Below, piece by piece: positions 46,425 through 55,235 of a DNA stretch of 64,000 nt. Under the pieces are notes generated by a model. The model had not been told where the DNA came from. It made no database searches and saw nothing but the letters and a program-made list of their open reading frames with translations. Made by a program: the position numbers and the translations under genes. Numbering within the stretch: the first letter of the stretch is position 1; each line of letters begins with the position of its first letter. The stretch comes from Candidatus Bathyarchaeota archaeon (GTDB taxonomy: Archaea > Thermoproteota > Bathyarchaeia > Bathyarchaeales > Bathycorpusculaceae): NCBI GenBank assembly GCA_026014545.1, contig JAOZIH010000004.1, positions 51,163 through 115,162 on the forward strand, read 5' to 3'.

Positions 46425-46494
46425 ATAGGTTCAGTTTTCTTTCTACAAAAACTTTTACTACCAAAAACGAAAGCATAATATGAGGTGACTCTTT

Positions 46495-46650
46495 ATGAGT
46501 TTAAAGCTTAGGGTTGACGGCAAAGAAATTCCACTCAACGAATTCGTGGAAAAAATATTAAGCGGCACAATAGTTGGCGCTGTAACTTCTTTGAAAGGCA
46601 TAAAAGACGACTGGAAAAAAATTGAAATAGAAATCATGGCAAAGACCTAA
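46495..46650 (+). CDS. Small conserved-looking protein, 51 residues
   Basis: A 51-residue protein, MSLKLRVDGKEIPLNEFVEK..., with strong SD GAGGTGA 6 nt before ATG 46495. An amphipathic pattern (strand-turn-strand-helix) and a balanced composition suggest a folded small protein. Divergent from nth. Function unknown. Confidence 0.72.
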   Translation: MSLKLRVDGKEIPLNEFVEKILSGTIVGAVTSLKGIKDDWKKIEIEIMAKT

Positions 46651-46762
46651 GAAATGAAATTTACTTAAAGCAAGATTACGCCCACTTTTATGCCGATTTC
46701 CTTTTTCAGTTCCCCTCATTTTGTTTTCTGTTGCGCTTGAATCCGCCCAAGCTGGATAAACT

Positions 46763-46770
46763 AAAAAAAA
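46763..46770 (-). terminator. T8 terminator after the PQQ-propeller gene
   Basis: Eight T on the minus strand, about 30 nt after the stop at 46801; a typical archaeal T-tract terminator. Confidence 0.45.
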
Positions 46771-46800
46771 GGGAAGTGGAGTTGCGCGGTTTTTGGTTGC

Positions 46801-49350
46801 TTACCGTTTTCGGAGCATTAGGATGATTACTAGCCCGATTATTACAATTGCGATTATTGCTCCTGCGCCTAAGCCTAAGACGTATGTATCTGTCATTGGT
46901 GCTGGCGTTGGTGTTGGTGGTGGCGTCGCTGGTGGTGCACTTTCCACGTATATGGCGGTTTCTGCACTGGAACCATAATATGACTCTGACCCTGAGAACG
47001 TGGCATAAATGGAGTATTCGCCTGGCACTGGAGGAGTGAACGCAAGCTTAAAGAAGCCTTTATCGTCAGTTGTTGTTTTGCCCACGTCGTAGCAGTTGTT
47101 GTTGGGATCAAGCACTGTGACCGTGACTTCAACGCCCTTCACGTCTGTGGGCTTGACCTGCTGCATGTACGCGTACTCCATCCACGCTTCCATGCTCTCA
47201 TCAGCTACAGCTGGAAGTCCATCTGGAAAACGTGTTGTGATGACATCCTGCTTTGTGCCGCCAGATTTGTCCATAACCGTGCCCGTTACTAGTACGCTGC
47301 TGCCTTCCACCGAAACCGATGGAGACGCTGTAACCGTGGTAGCGGTTGGTCCCTTGCCAAAGCAGTATATTTGGTTGTCAAAGCTGTTCCATGAAATCAA
47401 AAAGCCGTCTGCAATAGGACCGACACATGTAGAACTGTATTGTAATATCTTCCATACTAGAGTTCCATCAGTGCAGTTTATGGCAAGTCGATAAGCTGGA
47501 TGCATCGGCGGAGTATACATATGTCCTTCTGAAAGGAACAGTTTTCCATCAGCCATACTCTGCGCATTATAGCCGAAAATCGGGTAACTTTCAAAGGGAG
47601 TGTCGCCTTGAGAACTGCCGGCATAAAAGGTCCACACGATTTCGCCTGTTTCAAGATCTAGTGCATTCACGTAGCCGCCGAGGTCAGCGATATAGACTTT
47701 TCCGTAACCGATTATGCCAAAGCGGTAGACGCCACTATAGCCGCCGCCTTTCAGTTGAACTGGACCCCATAGCTTTTGTCCGTTCTTTAGACTGAAGCCG
47801 TAGGCTAGATTCCTATCCTTGTTGTGCAGCACGTAGTAGCCGTCTCCGGCGCAAATTAGAGCTGTGTCTTCATATGGATTCCATATCCCTGTCTGATTTA
47901 TTGGTCCCCACAGTAGTGCGCCGGTCTTTGCGTCGTAGCCTGCGTCATATGAGAAGCCAGCATTGGTTCCTTGCCACGAAACTGCACCGGGTACTTGTCG
48001 CATAAGTATTACATCAGGAGTTACTGCGGCAATGCTTAGACTGATGGTGGCGCCGTTGAAGGTGGTTGGCAGTCGCACAGACCACACTATAGGATTACGT
48101 GTTGAGGCGTTAATGGTGCCGCTTGCAGAAACAAATATTGATGTAGCTGGTTGGAATATTTTGGTGTAGTTGTACATAGATAGATTGCCGCCAGAAACGT
48201 AGTAGCCGACTACTTCTCCCCTCAGACTTGCATCATAATTGATTATCTTCGATGTGTTTGGAACGTCAGTGACGTTTGCGAGCCATCTTCCAGTAAATGG
48301 ATCGTATACTCCGAACCAGTTCGCTGCGCCGCCCCCGAAACCGCCAGCTCCAACCGCGCTGTATAAGTGCGCGAGTGATCCGAACTCCTGATAGTTATTG
48401 TAGTTGAATACTTGACCCCAGTCAATTCTTTCGTTGCCTGTTTCGCCTGGTGTCCGCTCCCACACTATTTCTCCTGTGTGAATGTCCACAGCTCTCCAGC
48501 CTATGAGAGTACCCCTATACATAAACAGATTGTAGTAGAGTATTCCGTTGAGGATGCATTGTGGCTTAAAGTAGTTTTGAAGCAGTGACGTCGAACTATA
48601 CTCGCTCACTGTATCTGCAGGTATGGGTGCTCCTGGTTGACCTCCAAATTGGGTTGGCATCGTCCACACAATGTGAGGCGTGTTTGGTGCTGTACCGAAC
48701 GGCTGGAAATTTCTGTTGGCATCGTATGCGCCAGATCCGCCCAGCCCAAACCAGTTGGCTCCAAGCTCTCCCCAGTTCCAGTTGGTTCCGTATATTGGGC
48801 GAGTCCAGAATTCAGTTGGAAGCGGTGGAGTCTTATATAGCGGTTCTACAGGTTCTTCCTGTACTACCAGCGTAACTATTTGGCTATCAGCGGGCAACAT
48901 TTTACTACCCCATAGACTCTGCATTTGGCCTCCCGGGGTAGGGTTCATAGAATTCCTGCCATCCAAGATTTCTCCGGGGTAATGGGCTTGGATAGTGTAG
49001 TTACCGACTATCGTGGGCGTTAAGGTGAACTGTACGCCTGCGGCTGAGCTTGCAGTGTATGGTCCATAAACGGTCTTTTTTCCGTTTGGGTCTATTATGT
49101 CGATGGTTACATTTTCATACAAGTCTCCAGTCCAGCCTGTAGTCGTAGGTGGCGGTTTACTGAACTGGGCGCCAATGTAGCAGATTTGACCTTGACCAAC
49201 GGGGTTAGGTGAGGCTGTCACGGTTAAGAAAGTTGGAAAATCAATCGCATGCGCTTCAAATTGTACGGTAGCAACGCTAATCGTAGCAGATATTGCTAAC
49301 AGCAGAATCAAAACAATTGCAACTTTTTTTCTTTTGCAAGATTCATGCAT
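46801..49350 (-). CDS. Secreted PQQ-propeller surface protein with C-terminal anchor
   Basis: 849 residues. A signal peptide (KKVAIVLILLLAISATISVATV) leads to an Ig-like domain (about 40-165), a PQQ/quinoprotein-like propeller (about 190-680, repeats such as ALDLETGEIVWTF and DGTLVWKIL), a second Ig-like domain (690-800), a proline/threonine linker and one membrane helix with basic tail (ALGAGAIIAIVIIGLVIIL-like). It is probably anchored in the cytoplasmic membrane and exposed. PQQ-repeat proteins often bind proteins or carbohydrates rather than PQQ. SD GGAAGGAGA; divergent from a TrmB-like regulator. Confidence 0.85.
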   Translation of the reverse strand: MHESCKRKKVAIVLILLLAISATISVATVQFEAHAIDFPTFLTVTASPNPVGQGQICYIGAQFSKPPPTTTGWTGDLYENVTIDIIDPNGKKTVYGPYTASSAAGVQFTLTPTIVGNYTIQAHYPGEILDGRNSMNPTPGGQMQSLWGSKMLPADSQIVTLVVQEEPVEPLYKTPPLPTEFWTRPIYGTNWNWGELGANWFGLGGSGAYDANRNFQPFGTAPNTPHIVWTMPTQFGGQPGAPIPADTVSEYSSTSLLQNYFKPQCILNGILYYNLFMYRGTLIGWRAVDIHTGEIVWERTPGETGNERIDWGQVFNYNNYQEFGSLAHLYSAVGAGGFGGGAANWFGVYDPFTGRWLANVTDVPNTSKIINYDASLRGEVVGYYVSGGNLSMYNYTKIFQPATSIFVSASGTINASTRNPIVWSVRLPTTFNGATISLSIAAVTPDVILMRQVPGAVSWQGTNAGFSYDAGYDAKTGALLWGPINQTGIWNPYEDTALICAGDGYYVLHNKDRNLAYGFSLKNGQKLWGPVQLKGGGYSGVYRFGIIGYGKVYIADLGGYVNALDLETGEIVWTFYAGSSQGDTPFESYPIFGYNAQSMADGKLFLSEGHMYTPPMHPAYRLAINCTDGTLVWKILQYSSTCVGPIADGFLISWNSFDNQIYCFGKGPTATTVTASPSVSVEGSSVLVTGTVMDKSGGTKQDVITTRFPDGLPAVADESMEAWMEYAYMQQVKPTDVKGVEVTVTVLDPNNNCYDVGKTTTDDKGFFKLAFTPPVPGEYSIYATFSGSESYYGSSAETAIYVESAPPATPPPTPTPAPMTDTYVLGLGAGAIIAIVIIGLVIILMLRKR

Positions 49351-49361
49351 TTTTATTCTCC

Positions 49362-49376
49362 TTCCATTTTATGGAA
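49362..49376. promoter_or_regulatory. Inverted repeat between TATA region and start of the PQQ-propeller gene
   Basis: TTCCAT-TTT-ATGGAA, perfect 6-bp arms, 12-26 nt before the ATG of the minus-strand gene. The TATA-like ATTTAAAAATTTT lies just upstream. The adjacent divergent TrmB-like regulator is a candidate to bind it. Confidence 0.4.
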
Positions 49377-49496
49377 AGCGATAAAATTTTTAAATCGTGG
49401 ACTATTTATTACCTAGTCATAACACTTTGCGGCGACAAAGCGCTTGTTCCGCGCGTGTGATTCCCATAGAAATCTTTCCCGGAGACTAAAAGGGTA

Positions 49497-50315
49497 ATGG
49501 TTGAGGAAGAACTTTTTCAAATTCTAAAACGGTTGGGGCTTACCACTTCGCAGGTGAAGGTCTACCTTGAACTTCTCGAATTAAAAAAAGCCTCTGGAAA
49601 AATAACTGCGCAGCATTCGAAAATGGCCAGACAGGAAGTCTACCGCGTGCTTGCTGAACTGCAAGAAAAGGGTTTGGTTGAAAAAATAATAGCGAGACCA
49701 ACAGCGTTTAAACCCGTCTCAATAGCGGACTGTTTATCCATTTTGATTGAAAGCAAAAAAGCAGAGATTTCTGAAAGCCAGAAAAAAGCAACCAGCCTAC
49801 TTCGAAAATTAAAAAAGGAAAATTCAAACGTAAAAGCACAGCTTCAAGAGGAAGCTTCTCAATTCATTTTGGTTCCTGAAAAAGAAGTTCCTAAAAAATT
49901 AAAAAGAAAAATTGAGAATATTCAAACAAGTTTAGATGCCATTACTCCTTTGAACAGATTTAAAACAATGTTTTTTAATTTTTACGAAGTGGGCGAGAAA
50001 GCATCGAAGAGAGGGGTAAAGTTTCGATTAATCATAAATAAACCTGATGACGAAAATTCATTAACACAAATAGCAAAGGTTATACCGAAAAATCCCCTTT
50101 TCGAACCCAGGTACATCAGCGCGCCCCTTTTGGCTGCATTAGCGATTTATGATAAGAAAGAAGTAAGTATTGCCGTATCAGCGACAGCGGCTCTTAATGA
50201 GACTCCTGTTTTAATGTCAAATAACCCTTCGCTTCTTGCAATAGTTCAAAGCTATTTCGAAACACTATGGCTTACAGCAATGGAATGTAATCCTAAGATT
50301 TACTCGCAAACCTAA
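49497..50315 (+). CDS. TrmB-like winged-helix regulator
   Basis: 272 residues. N-terminal winged helix (ILKRLGLTTSQVKVYLELLELK ... RQEVYRVLAELQEKGLVEKI, about 6-68), a coiled segment (about 85-125) and a C-terminal sensor-like domain. It is TrmB-like in layout. It is divergent from the PQQ-propeller gene, 146 bp apart, so it may control it. Its ligand is unknown. ATG 49497 has a weak SD (GGAG 12 nt upstream). Confidence 0.82.
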   Translation: MVEEELFQILKRLGLTTSQVKVYLELLELKKASGKITAQHSKMARQEVYRVLAELQEKGLVEKIIARPTAFKPVSIADCLSILIESKKAEISESQKKATSLLRKLKKENSNVKAQLQEEASQFILVPEKEVPKKLKRKIENIQTSLDAITPLNRFKTMFFNFYEVGEKASKRGVKFRLIINKPDDENSLTQIAKVIPKNPLFEPRYISAPLLAALAIYDKKEVSIAVSATAALNETPVLMSNNPSLLAIVQSYFETLWLTAMECNPKIYSQT

Positions 50316-50393
50316 GAAACAGCTTAATTGAAACTAAACTCTTAACTGGGCAGATAACTAAACAGAAATTTCAATATAAAGGAAAAAAGAGGG

Positions 50394-50960
50394 TTATCCC
50401 ACAAAGTCGATTCGTGTTTTTATTTCCGCGAACATTTCCCTTTTCGCTTTGCAGATAGGGCAAATGTAGGGTGGTTCATCCCTGAAAACAACGTAACCGC
50501 ATTGCTTGCAATACCACAGCTTCGGTTTGGTTTCAGCTATTTCTTTCTCCGCAGCCTTAACCGTAACAGTAGTTTGCCCTACTGCTGTCTCCGCTTTAGA
50601 TGTTGATGTGGCCATGTAAGCCCTACTTTGCTTTTCCAGTGGTCTACGCTCTGGAACCGTTGGCAGCTCTTTTTTGCCTTCAAAAACATCTTTGCTTACA
50701 TAAAGGCGGCAGTAACACGCGCCGAATTCGGCGACGTCTGGATCCCTGTAGTCGCATGGGCAGATTATGTCTCGGTCGTACTCAAACTTGCCTGATGCTA
50801 ACCTGCATGGGCAAGAGGGATAACCATAGCGTTCCTCGTTAACTTTTAGTCCCTCAAGAAGTCCTTGAAGAAGATTAGGATCAGGAGTTAAGTAATAGCC
50901 ATAGGTTTGAGCATCTGCCTCGGCTCTTTTAAGCACCATCTCAATTGTGATTTCCGTCAT
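50394..50960 (-). CDS. FTR catalytic-subunit-like domain fused to a rubredoxin-like domain
   Basis: 188 residues. The N-terminal half matches ferredoxin:thioredoxin reductase catalytic subunits: Cys50-P-Cys52, Cys67-P-Cys69, Cys82-Y-Cys84, the CPC/CPC/CxC pattern of the 4Fe-4S and redox-active disulphide. The C-terminus is a rubredoxin-like zinc/iron ribbon (Cys151, 154, 167, 170). It could pass electrons from rubredoxin- or ferredoxin-like donors to thioredoxin- or glutaredoxin-like proteins. Its start overlaps the stop of the glutaredoxin gene in an ATGA. Confidence 0.88.
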   Translation of the reverse strand: MTEITIEMVLKRAEADAQTYGYYLTPDPNLLQGLLEGLKVNEERYGYPSCPCRLASGKFEYDRDIICPCDYRDPDVAEFGACYCRLYVSKDVFEGKKELPTVPERRPLEKQSRAYMATSTSKAETAVGQTTVTVKAAEKEIAETKPKLWYCKQCGYVVFRDEPPYICPICKAKREMFAEIKTRIDFVG

Positions 50961-51241
50961 ATTCCCAGCGCCTCTTTCAGCTTATCTTTCCTAAAGCCAA
51001 CAATCACTATTTTATCATCCACTATTGTTGTGGGATAACTTAAGCCCCCGCTCTTGTTTTGGAGCTCTTCACGAATTCGCGCTTTCTCGCTTTCCTCGCA
51101 TAGGTCTACATCTATATACTCGAATTCCACATTGCTGTCTTTCAGAAACTGCTTAGTCATTTTGCACCATACACATGTGCTAAGGGCGTATACTACAACT
51201 TTATGTGCATTGTTTGTACCTGAAACTTTGGAAAAAGGCAT
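50957..51241 (-). CDS. Glutaredoxin-like protein
   Basis: 94 residues; thioredoxin fold with active site CVWC (VVYALSTCVWCKMTKQFL) and the cis-Pro segment LSYPTTIVDD. ATGA overlap with the FTR-like gene makes it the likely redox partner of that protein. It starts at ATG 51241 and is divergent from the CSSC peroxiredoxin-like gene. Confidence 0.9.
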   Translation of the reverse strand: MPFSKVSGTNNAHKVVVYALSTCVWCKMTKQFLKDSNVEFEYIDVDLCEESEKARIREELQNKSGGLSYPTTIVDDKIVIVGFRKDKLKEALGI

Positions 51242-51326
51242 GATTTCACTCGCTATTCCTTTCGTGTTCGTTAATATAACTTTTGTGAAATTTTATATAT
51301 CTGGCATTTTTTAAGAATAACCTGTT

Positions 51327-51848
51327 ATGGCGTGTTCTTTCATGGAAAGCGCCGAGTTCCCATTAAAGCTAAACTTGCGGGAAGTTATTCCTTATTTTGA
51401 ATTGTCTTCGAATAAAGGCGGGAAGCTTAGTGTCTGGGATTTTAAGCAACTACGTCATTTAGTAATAATTCTCCATCATGGCAGCAAATGTTCTTCTTGC
51501 AGAAAAAAACTCAAAGATTTGGCCGGCGTTTATGACAAAATTCAGAAATTAAATGCTGAGGTTTTAGCGGTTGCTTTTGAAAGCGTCGCCAGGCTCAAAC
51601 AGCAAGCTAAAGAGGACAGCATCTCATTTCCAATGCTTGCAGACACCAGCGGGGAAACAATTAAATTATTTACTTATTGGGATGAAAAGAAAAACGGCGC
51701 TTGCCCATCAATTTTCATATGTGACAGATTTGGCGAGTTGCGAAAACAGCAGATAGTAACAGAAGCTGATAGGCTTTTAGAAAAAGAAGAAGTGCTCAGC
51801 TGGCTTTTGCTGTTGGAAACAGAGTGCCCTGAATGCTCACATCTATGA
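51327..51848 (+). CDS. AhpC/TSA-like thioredoxin-fold protein with CSSC and CPEC
   Basis: 173 residues. Thioredoxin-like/AhpC-TSA fold with CSSC at Cys55-Cys58 (HHGSKCSSCRKKL) where a peroxidatic Cys would normally sit, and a second pair CPEC near the C-terminus. The paired cysteines suggest an oxidoreductase more than a classic peroxidase. A TATA box TTTATATA (51293-51300) precedes ATG 51327 by about 27-34 nt with no SD, pointing to a leaderless mRNA. Confidence 0.78.
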   Translation: MACSFMESAEFPLKLNLREVIPYFELSSNKGGKLSVWDFKQLRHLVIILHHGSKCSSCRKKLKDLAGVYDKIQKLNAEVLAVAFESVARLKQQAKEDSISFPMLADTSGETIKLFTYWDEKKNGACPSIFICDRFGELRKQQIVTEADRLLEKEEVLSWLLLLETECPECSHL

Positions 51849-51856
51849 TTATACGG

Positions 51857-53230
51857 CTAAGCAGGCCTAAGGTTTCCGAATGCTTGCTGAACGACTTCTG
51901 ATAATGCTGGGTGAATATGCATGGCTCTGATTATCGGCGCAAAACTTCGGTCTTCGGTAACCATTGCATTAACGATTTCCTGAATAAGTATTGAGGCTTC
52001 AGGGCCTATTATGTGGCCGCCCAAGATTTTTCCAGTTTTCTGTTCCACAATAACTTTCACGAACCCTTCGGGGTCGCCCATGGCGCCGCCCATGGCGGTA
52101 TCGCGGTAAAAGGCTTTGCCCACCATTACCTTGTATCCCTGCTGCTTAGCCTCTGTTTCTTTCAAGCCTACTGAGGCGACTTGTGGATGAGTGAAAACCG
52201 CATGAGGCGCTGCTGAATAATCCATTGGCACCTTATGGTCATGAACGGCATTGTGCCAGGCAACTTCAGCCTCGTAATTGGCAACATGCTTGAACATTTG
52301 TTTGCCAATGGCATCGCCTAAAGCCCAGATATTCTTTTTACCAGTCTCCAGATACTCGTTCACTTTTATGTAGCCACGTTCATCCAGCTTTACGCCTGTC
52401 TTTTCAGGCTTCAGAATATCCGAATTGGGCACGCGACCGGCAGCAACCATTAAAGCGTCTGCAGAGAACTCGCTTAGACTGCCATCTCCGCGGCTCTTGG
52501 TGACCACGGTTTTAACTTTTCCCTGCTGCTTGACTTCAACAACTTCCAAGCTTGTGTGAATTTCCATTCTTTTTCCCATTTCCTTCCTCAGTAAATCGGA
52601 AATTTCAGGCTCTTCCTCAGGCAAAATACGGGGTGCACGCTGAATTATGGTGGTTTTTGTGCCCATGCTTGCGAAGAAGTGGCCGTATTCAGCGCCTATG
52701 TAGCCGCCGCCGATTATTATGAGGCTTTTTGGCTGCTCTTTCAGCGTCAGCGCAGTATCGCTTGTCAGATAGTCCACGCTGTTGATTCCCTTAACTGGAG
52801 GGATTCCTGGTCGCGCGCCTGAAACGATGAAAATTTTCTCTGCGGTTATAACGTGCTCGCCTACTTTTATTGTGTAATCAGAAATGAATTCGCCTGTCTC
52901 TTTGAACCATGTAAGGTTTGGAGTGTTTTCCACCGCATGGGCTTGGGCAGCGGAGTCTCCGTTGACGAGGCGGCGCATCCGCTCCATTATACTCTTGAAA
53001 TCTATGGATGTAACCGCGGCGTTTACGCCTAGCTTCGCTGCTTCCTTGATGGTGGCGGCGACATCAGCGGGGTAAATGAGCATTTTTGATGGGACACAGC
53101 CTCTGTTTAAGCATGTTCCGCCCATGGGGCCGCTTTCTACAACCGCGGTTTTGAAGCCTTGGTTAACTGCCGCGGAAGCTATAATCATTCCTGAACCTGA
53201 GCCTATAACCAGAACATCAAATTTTTCCAT
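51857..53230 (-). CDS. Dihydrolipoamide dehydrogenase/mercuric-reductase-like flavoprotein
   Basis: 457 residues. Redox-active GGTCLNRGCVPSK (Cys40, Cys45), FAD motif VIGSGSGM, NAD motif SLIIIGGGYIGAEYGHF, and C-terminal His-Glu block HPALSEVVQQAF. Pyridine-nucleotide disulphide oxidoreductase of the Lpd type. No 2-oxoacid dehydrogenase genes are adjacent. Its place by the thiol proteins suggests a disulphide or quinone reductase. ATG start. Confidence 0.9.
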   Translation of the reverse strand: MEKFDVLVIGSGSGMIIASAAVNQGFKTAVVESGPMGGTCLNRGCVPSKMLIYPADVAATIKEAAKLGVNAAVTSIDFKSIMERMRRLVNGDSAAQAHAVENTPNLTWFKETGEFISDYTIKVGEHVITAEKIFIVSGARPGIPPVKGINSVDYLTSDTALTLKEQPKSLIIIGGGYIGAEYGHFFASMGTKTTIIQRAPRILPEEEPEISDLLRKEMGKRMEIHTSLEVVEVKQQGKVKTVVTKSRGDGSLSEFSADALMVAAGRVPNSDILKPEKTGVKLDERGYIKVNEYLETGKKNIWALGDAIGKQMFKHVANYEAEVAWHNAVHDHKVPMDYSAAPHAVFTHPQVASVGLKETEAKQQGYKVMVGKAFYRDTAMGGAMGDPEGFVKVIVEQKTGKILGGHIIGPEASILIQEIVNAMVTEDRSFAPIIRAMHIHPALSEVVQQAFGNLRPA

Positions 53231-53330
53231 AAAGAAGCCTCTATAATGAAGAATGTGATGATGTCAAATAAACTTTTCAATTTCGGCTTCTTGGGCAATC
53301 TTTTTATTTGCACGGAGGGAATAAGAGCCA

Positions 53331-53435
53331 ATGGGGAGTTTTATGTCGAAAGCAAAGAAAGCAGAGGCTGAAAAGAAGAAAAAGTATTACTATTATGGGG
53401 AAAAGGAGAAAAAAGCCAAAGAAGTCAAGAAATAA
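53331..53435 (+). CDS. Very small lysine-rich protein
   Basis: 34 residues, about 40% lysine with a YYYY stretch (MSKAKKAEAEKKKKYYYYG...). SDs precede both possible starts (GGAGGGA before ATG 53331; GGGAG before ATG 53343). A TATA-like TTTTTATTT lies near 53299. It ends just inside the convergent primase-like gene. Possibly a nucleic-acid-binding or ribosome-associated peptide; not recognised. Confidence 0.5.
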   Translation: MGSFMSKAKKAEAEKKKKYYYYGEKEKKAKEVKK

Positions 53436-54216
53436 GCTTGGTCTCGCTTAGAAACTTGGGTATGCACTTTTCGTCATGCACGGGATCGAAGCGGGCAAGT
53501 TCGCGTTTCTCTACTGGCAACACAATACGCGACACTAAGCCGTGCAAGCTATAGGGAAGCCGAATCAAGCGCATACCACCAGCAGTTACCCACTCGTCAA
53601 TTTGGAAGCCTTTTTCTTTTACTTCATGTGCAATTTGGCGCCGTTCTTTTCTGCTAAGAGCATAGGCCTCAGCATCGAAAACGTGAATATGAAAACCTCT
53701 TCCTAAATAAACAATTTTCATGTTCGAAAACCGTTTTGCGAGATACTCGTAAAGGCTAGCTGCTTGCTCCTTGACCATGTTTAGCTCTATCTTGCAGAAG
53801 CTTAAGCCTTGGCGCCGTTTCATCTTGTCCGCGAGGCTTCCGTGAATGGGGCAAGTGATGTTTTCTGGGTCAAGATCGAATGCAAGCTCTTGTCCCTTTC
53901 TGTGGCCATTTTCATAGACGCTTCGATCATAATATGCTGCTTCAGGCAGAAATTCAGTTAGATAATTTCGCAGATCGCTTAGGCTTTTGTAGTCGTCTAT
54001 GATTATGGTTGTGTCGGCGTCTTCCCTGTACTTCTCTGGGTAAATCCGCGTGTGCCTGCCGATAACAACGGCAAATTTGATTTCGCCCTTAAGCAGAGCA
54101 AGCCACTCCTGCACCTTTTTGAGGCTAAACTCTTCAGTGTAAAATCTTTTCCGCTCTTCAAGAGTGGCATAGCGCATGCCACGGGGCATATGATACTTGC
54201 TCATGCTAATCTGCAT
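53425..54216 (-). CDS. PriS-like archaeo-eukaryotic primase-family protein
   Basis: 263 residues. PriS motifs are visible: ELAFDLDPEN (Asp114, Asp116), YLGRGFHIHVF (172-178 as SGxGxH-like) and RLIRLPYSLHG (216-226, hhhRhP...H). A partial zinc knuckle is suggested by Cys122, His125 and Cys141. PriS makes RNA/DNA primers with PriL. This protein is short (archaeal PriS is usually about 330-350 residues), so it may be a paralogue for repair or a compact PriS. ATG start; alternatives at codons 5 and 10. Confidence 0.75.
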   Translation of the reverse strand: MQISMSKYHMPRGMRYATLEERKRFYTEEFSLKKVQEWLALLKGEIKFAVVIGRHTRIYPEKYREDADTTIIIDDYKSLSDLRNYLTEFLPEAAYYDRSVYENGHRKGQELAFDLDPENITCPIHGSLADKMKRRQGLSFCKIELNMVKEQAASLYEYLAKRFSNMKIVYLGRGFHIHVFDAEAYALSRKERRQIAHEVKEKGFQIDEWVTAGGMRLIRLPYSLHGLVSRIVLPVEKRELARFDPVHDEKCIPKFLSETKLIS

Positions 54217-54301
54217 TGACTATAGTTCACCAATGAATTATGGTTTTTGAAAACACTTGTATGCAGCGGCAGTAGAAAGCCTAATATTTACAGTTTAATG
54301 A

Positions 54302-54640
<339 letters not shown>

Positions 54641-55068
54641 AACAATTCAAGCACTAAGCCAGCTAGGCCCTTCATTTTTCTTTATTAGCAAAACTCTTCG
54701 GCATAAGTAATGCAAGCGTTGCCTGAAGTGCAACTCCCACAAAAACGCGGTATATTTGGCGGCTAATAGAGATTCTATGCAGAAACCTATAGAGGGTCTA
54801 TCGGCCATCATCTTTATTGCTTAAGTAGTTTAAAGGCGCGGTAGAGACTATAAAAAGGATTTTCACCTTTTGCACAAATTATTTGCATTTCTCAGTTAAA
54901 CAAATTTTTGTAATTTCTTTAATCTACAGTGCGCGCAGAAAAGTGCGTCTTTGCTTACTCTGTTGGTTGAATAACAAGATTATTATCTTTTAATTTTTGG
55001 TTTTCCAGCGGGATTAATCTTATATTTGCCATATGTTATATTGCTAATATGGTTGTGGAGGGAAGGTT
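54641..55068. other. Intergenic region holding a dispersed repeat
   Basis: About 430 bp, A/T-rich on the right. It contains copy 2 of the 45-bp repeat (54752-54796). No tRNA, C/D-box or gene of useful length was found; an 18-codon ORF from 54710 has no SD. A TATA-like CTTATATTT (55019-55027) precedes the RHH gene. Confidence 0.55.
54752..54796 (+). repeat. 45-bp dispersed intergenic repeat, copy 2
   Basis: Starts ATATTTGGCGGCTA, ends TAGAGGG, 37/45 identical to 33203-33247. An internal ATAGA/TCTAT pairing is present here but not in copy 1. In one frame both copies read YLAA...SMQK..EG, which may be chance or a relict peptide. Confidence 0.65.
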
Positions 55069-55221
55069 TTGAAGCTTGTAACAGTGCTGTTACCAGAAGC
55101 TTATCTTGAGGGTTTAGATGAGCTTGTTAGAGCTAACATGTATCCAAGCAGAAGCTCAGTTATCCGCTCGGCAGTGCGAGACTTGCTGAGGAAGGAACTT
55201 TGGGAGAAACGCGGAAGATAA
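55069..55221 (+). CDS. Ribbon-helix-helix (CopG-like) small protein
   Basis: 50 residues from TTG 55069 with SD GGAGGGAAGG 3-12 nt upstream. The pattern KLVTVLLPEAYLEGLDELV ... YPSRSSVIRSAVRDLLRKE is a typical RHH DNA-binding domain (strand, helix, Ser/Arg-rich turn, helix). Probably an autoregulator; its operator was not identified. It ends 14 nt before the convergent pyrF stop. Confidence 0.78.
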   Translation: MKLVTVLLPEAYLEGLDELVRANMYPSRSSVIRSAVRDLLRKELWEKRGR

Positions 55222-55235
55222 CGCCTTTTTGCTGC

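Noticed and set aside
54710..54766. 18-codon ORF in the intergenic region
   Set aside because: No SD, too short, and not shared in the same frame with the other repeat copy.
54641..55068. Possible C/D-box or other stable ncRNA
   Set aside because: A GATGATG-like box on the minus strand has no matching D box at useful spacing; no RNase P or SRP signature seen.
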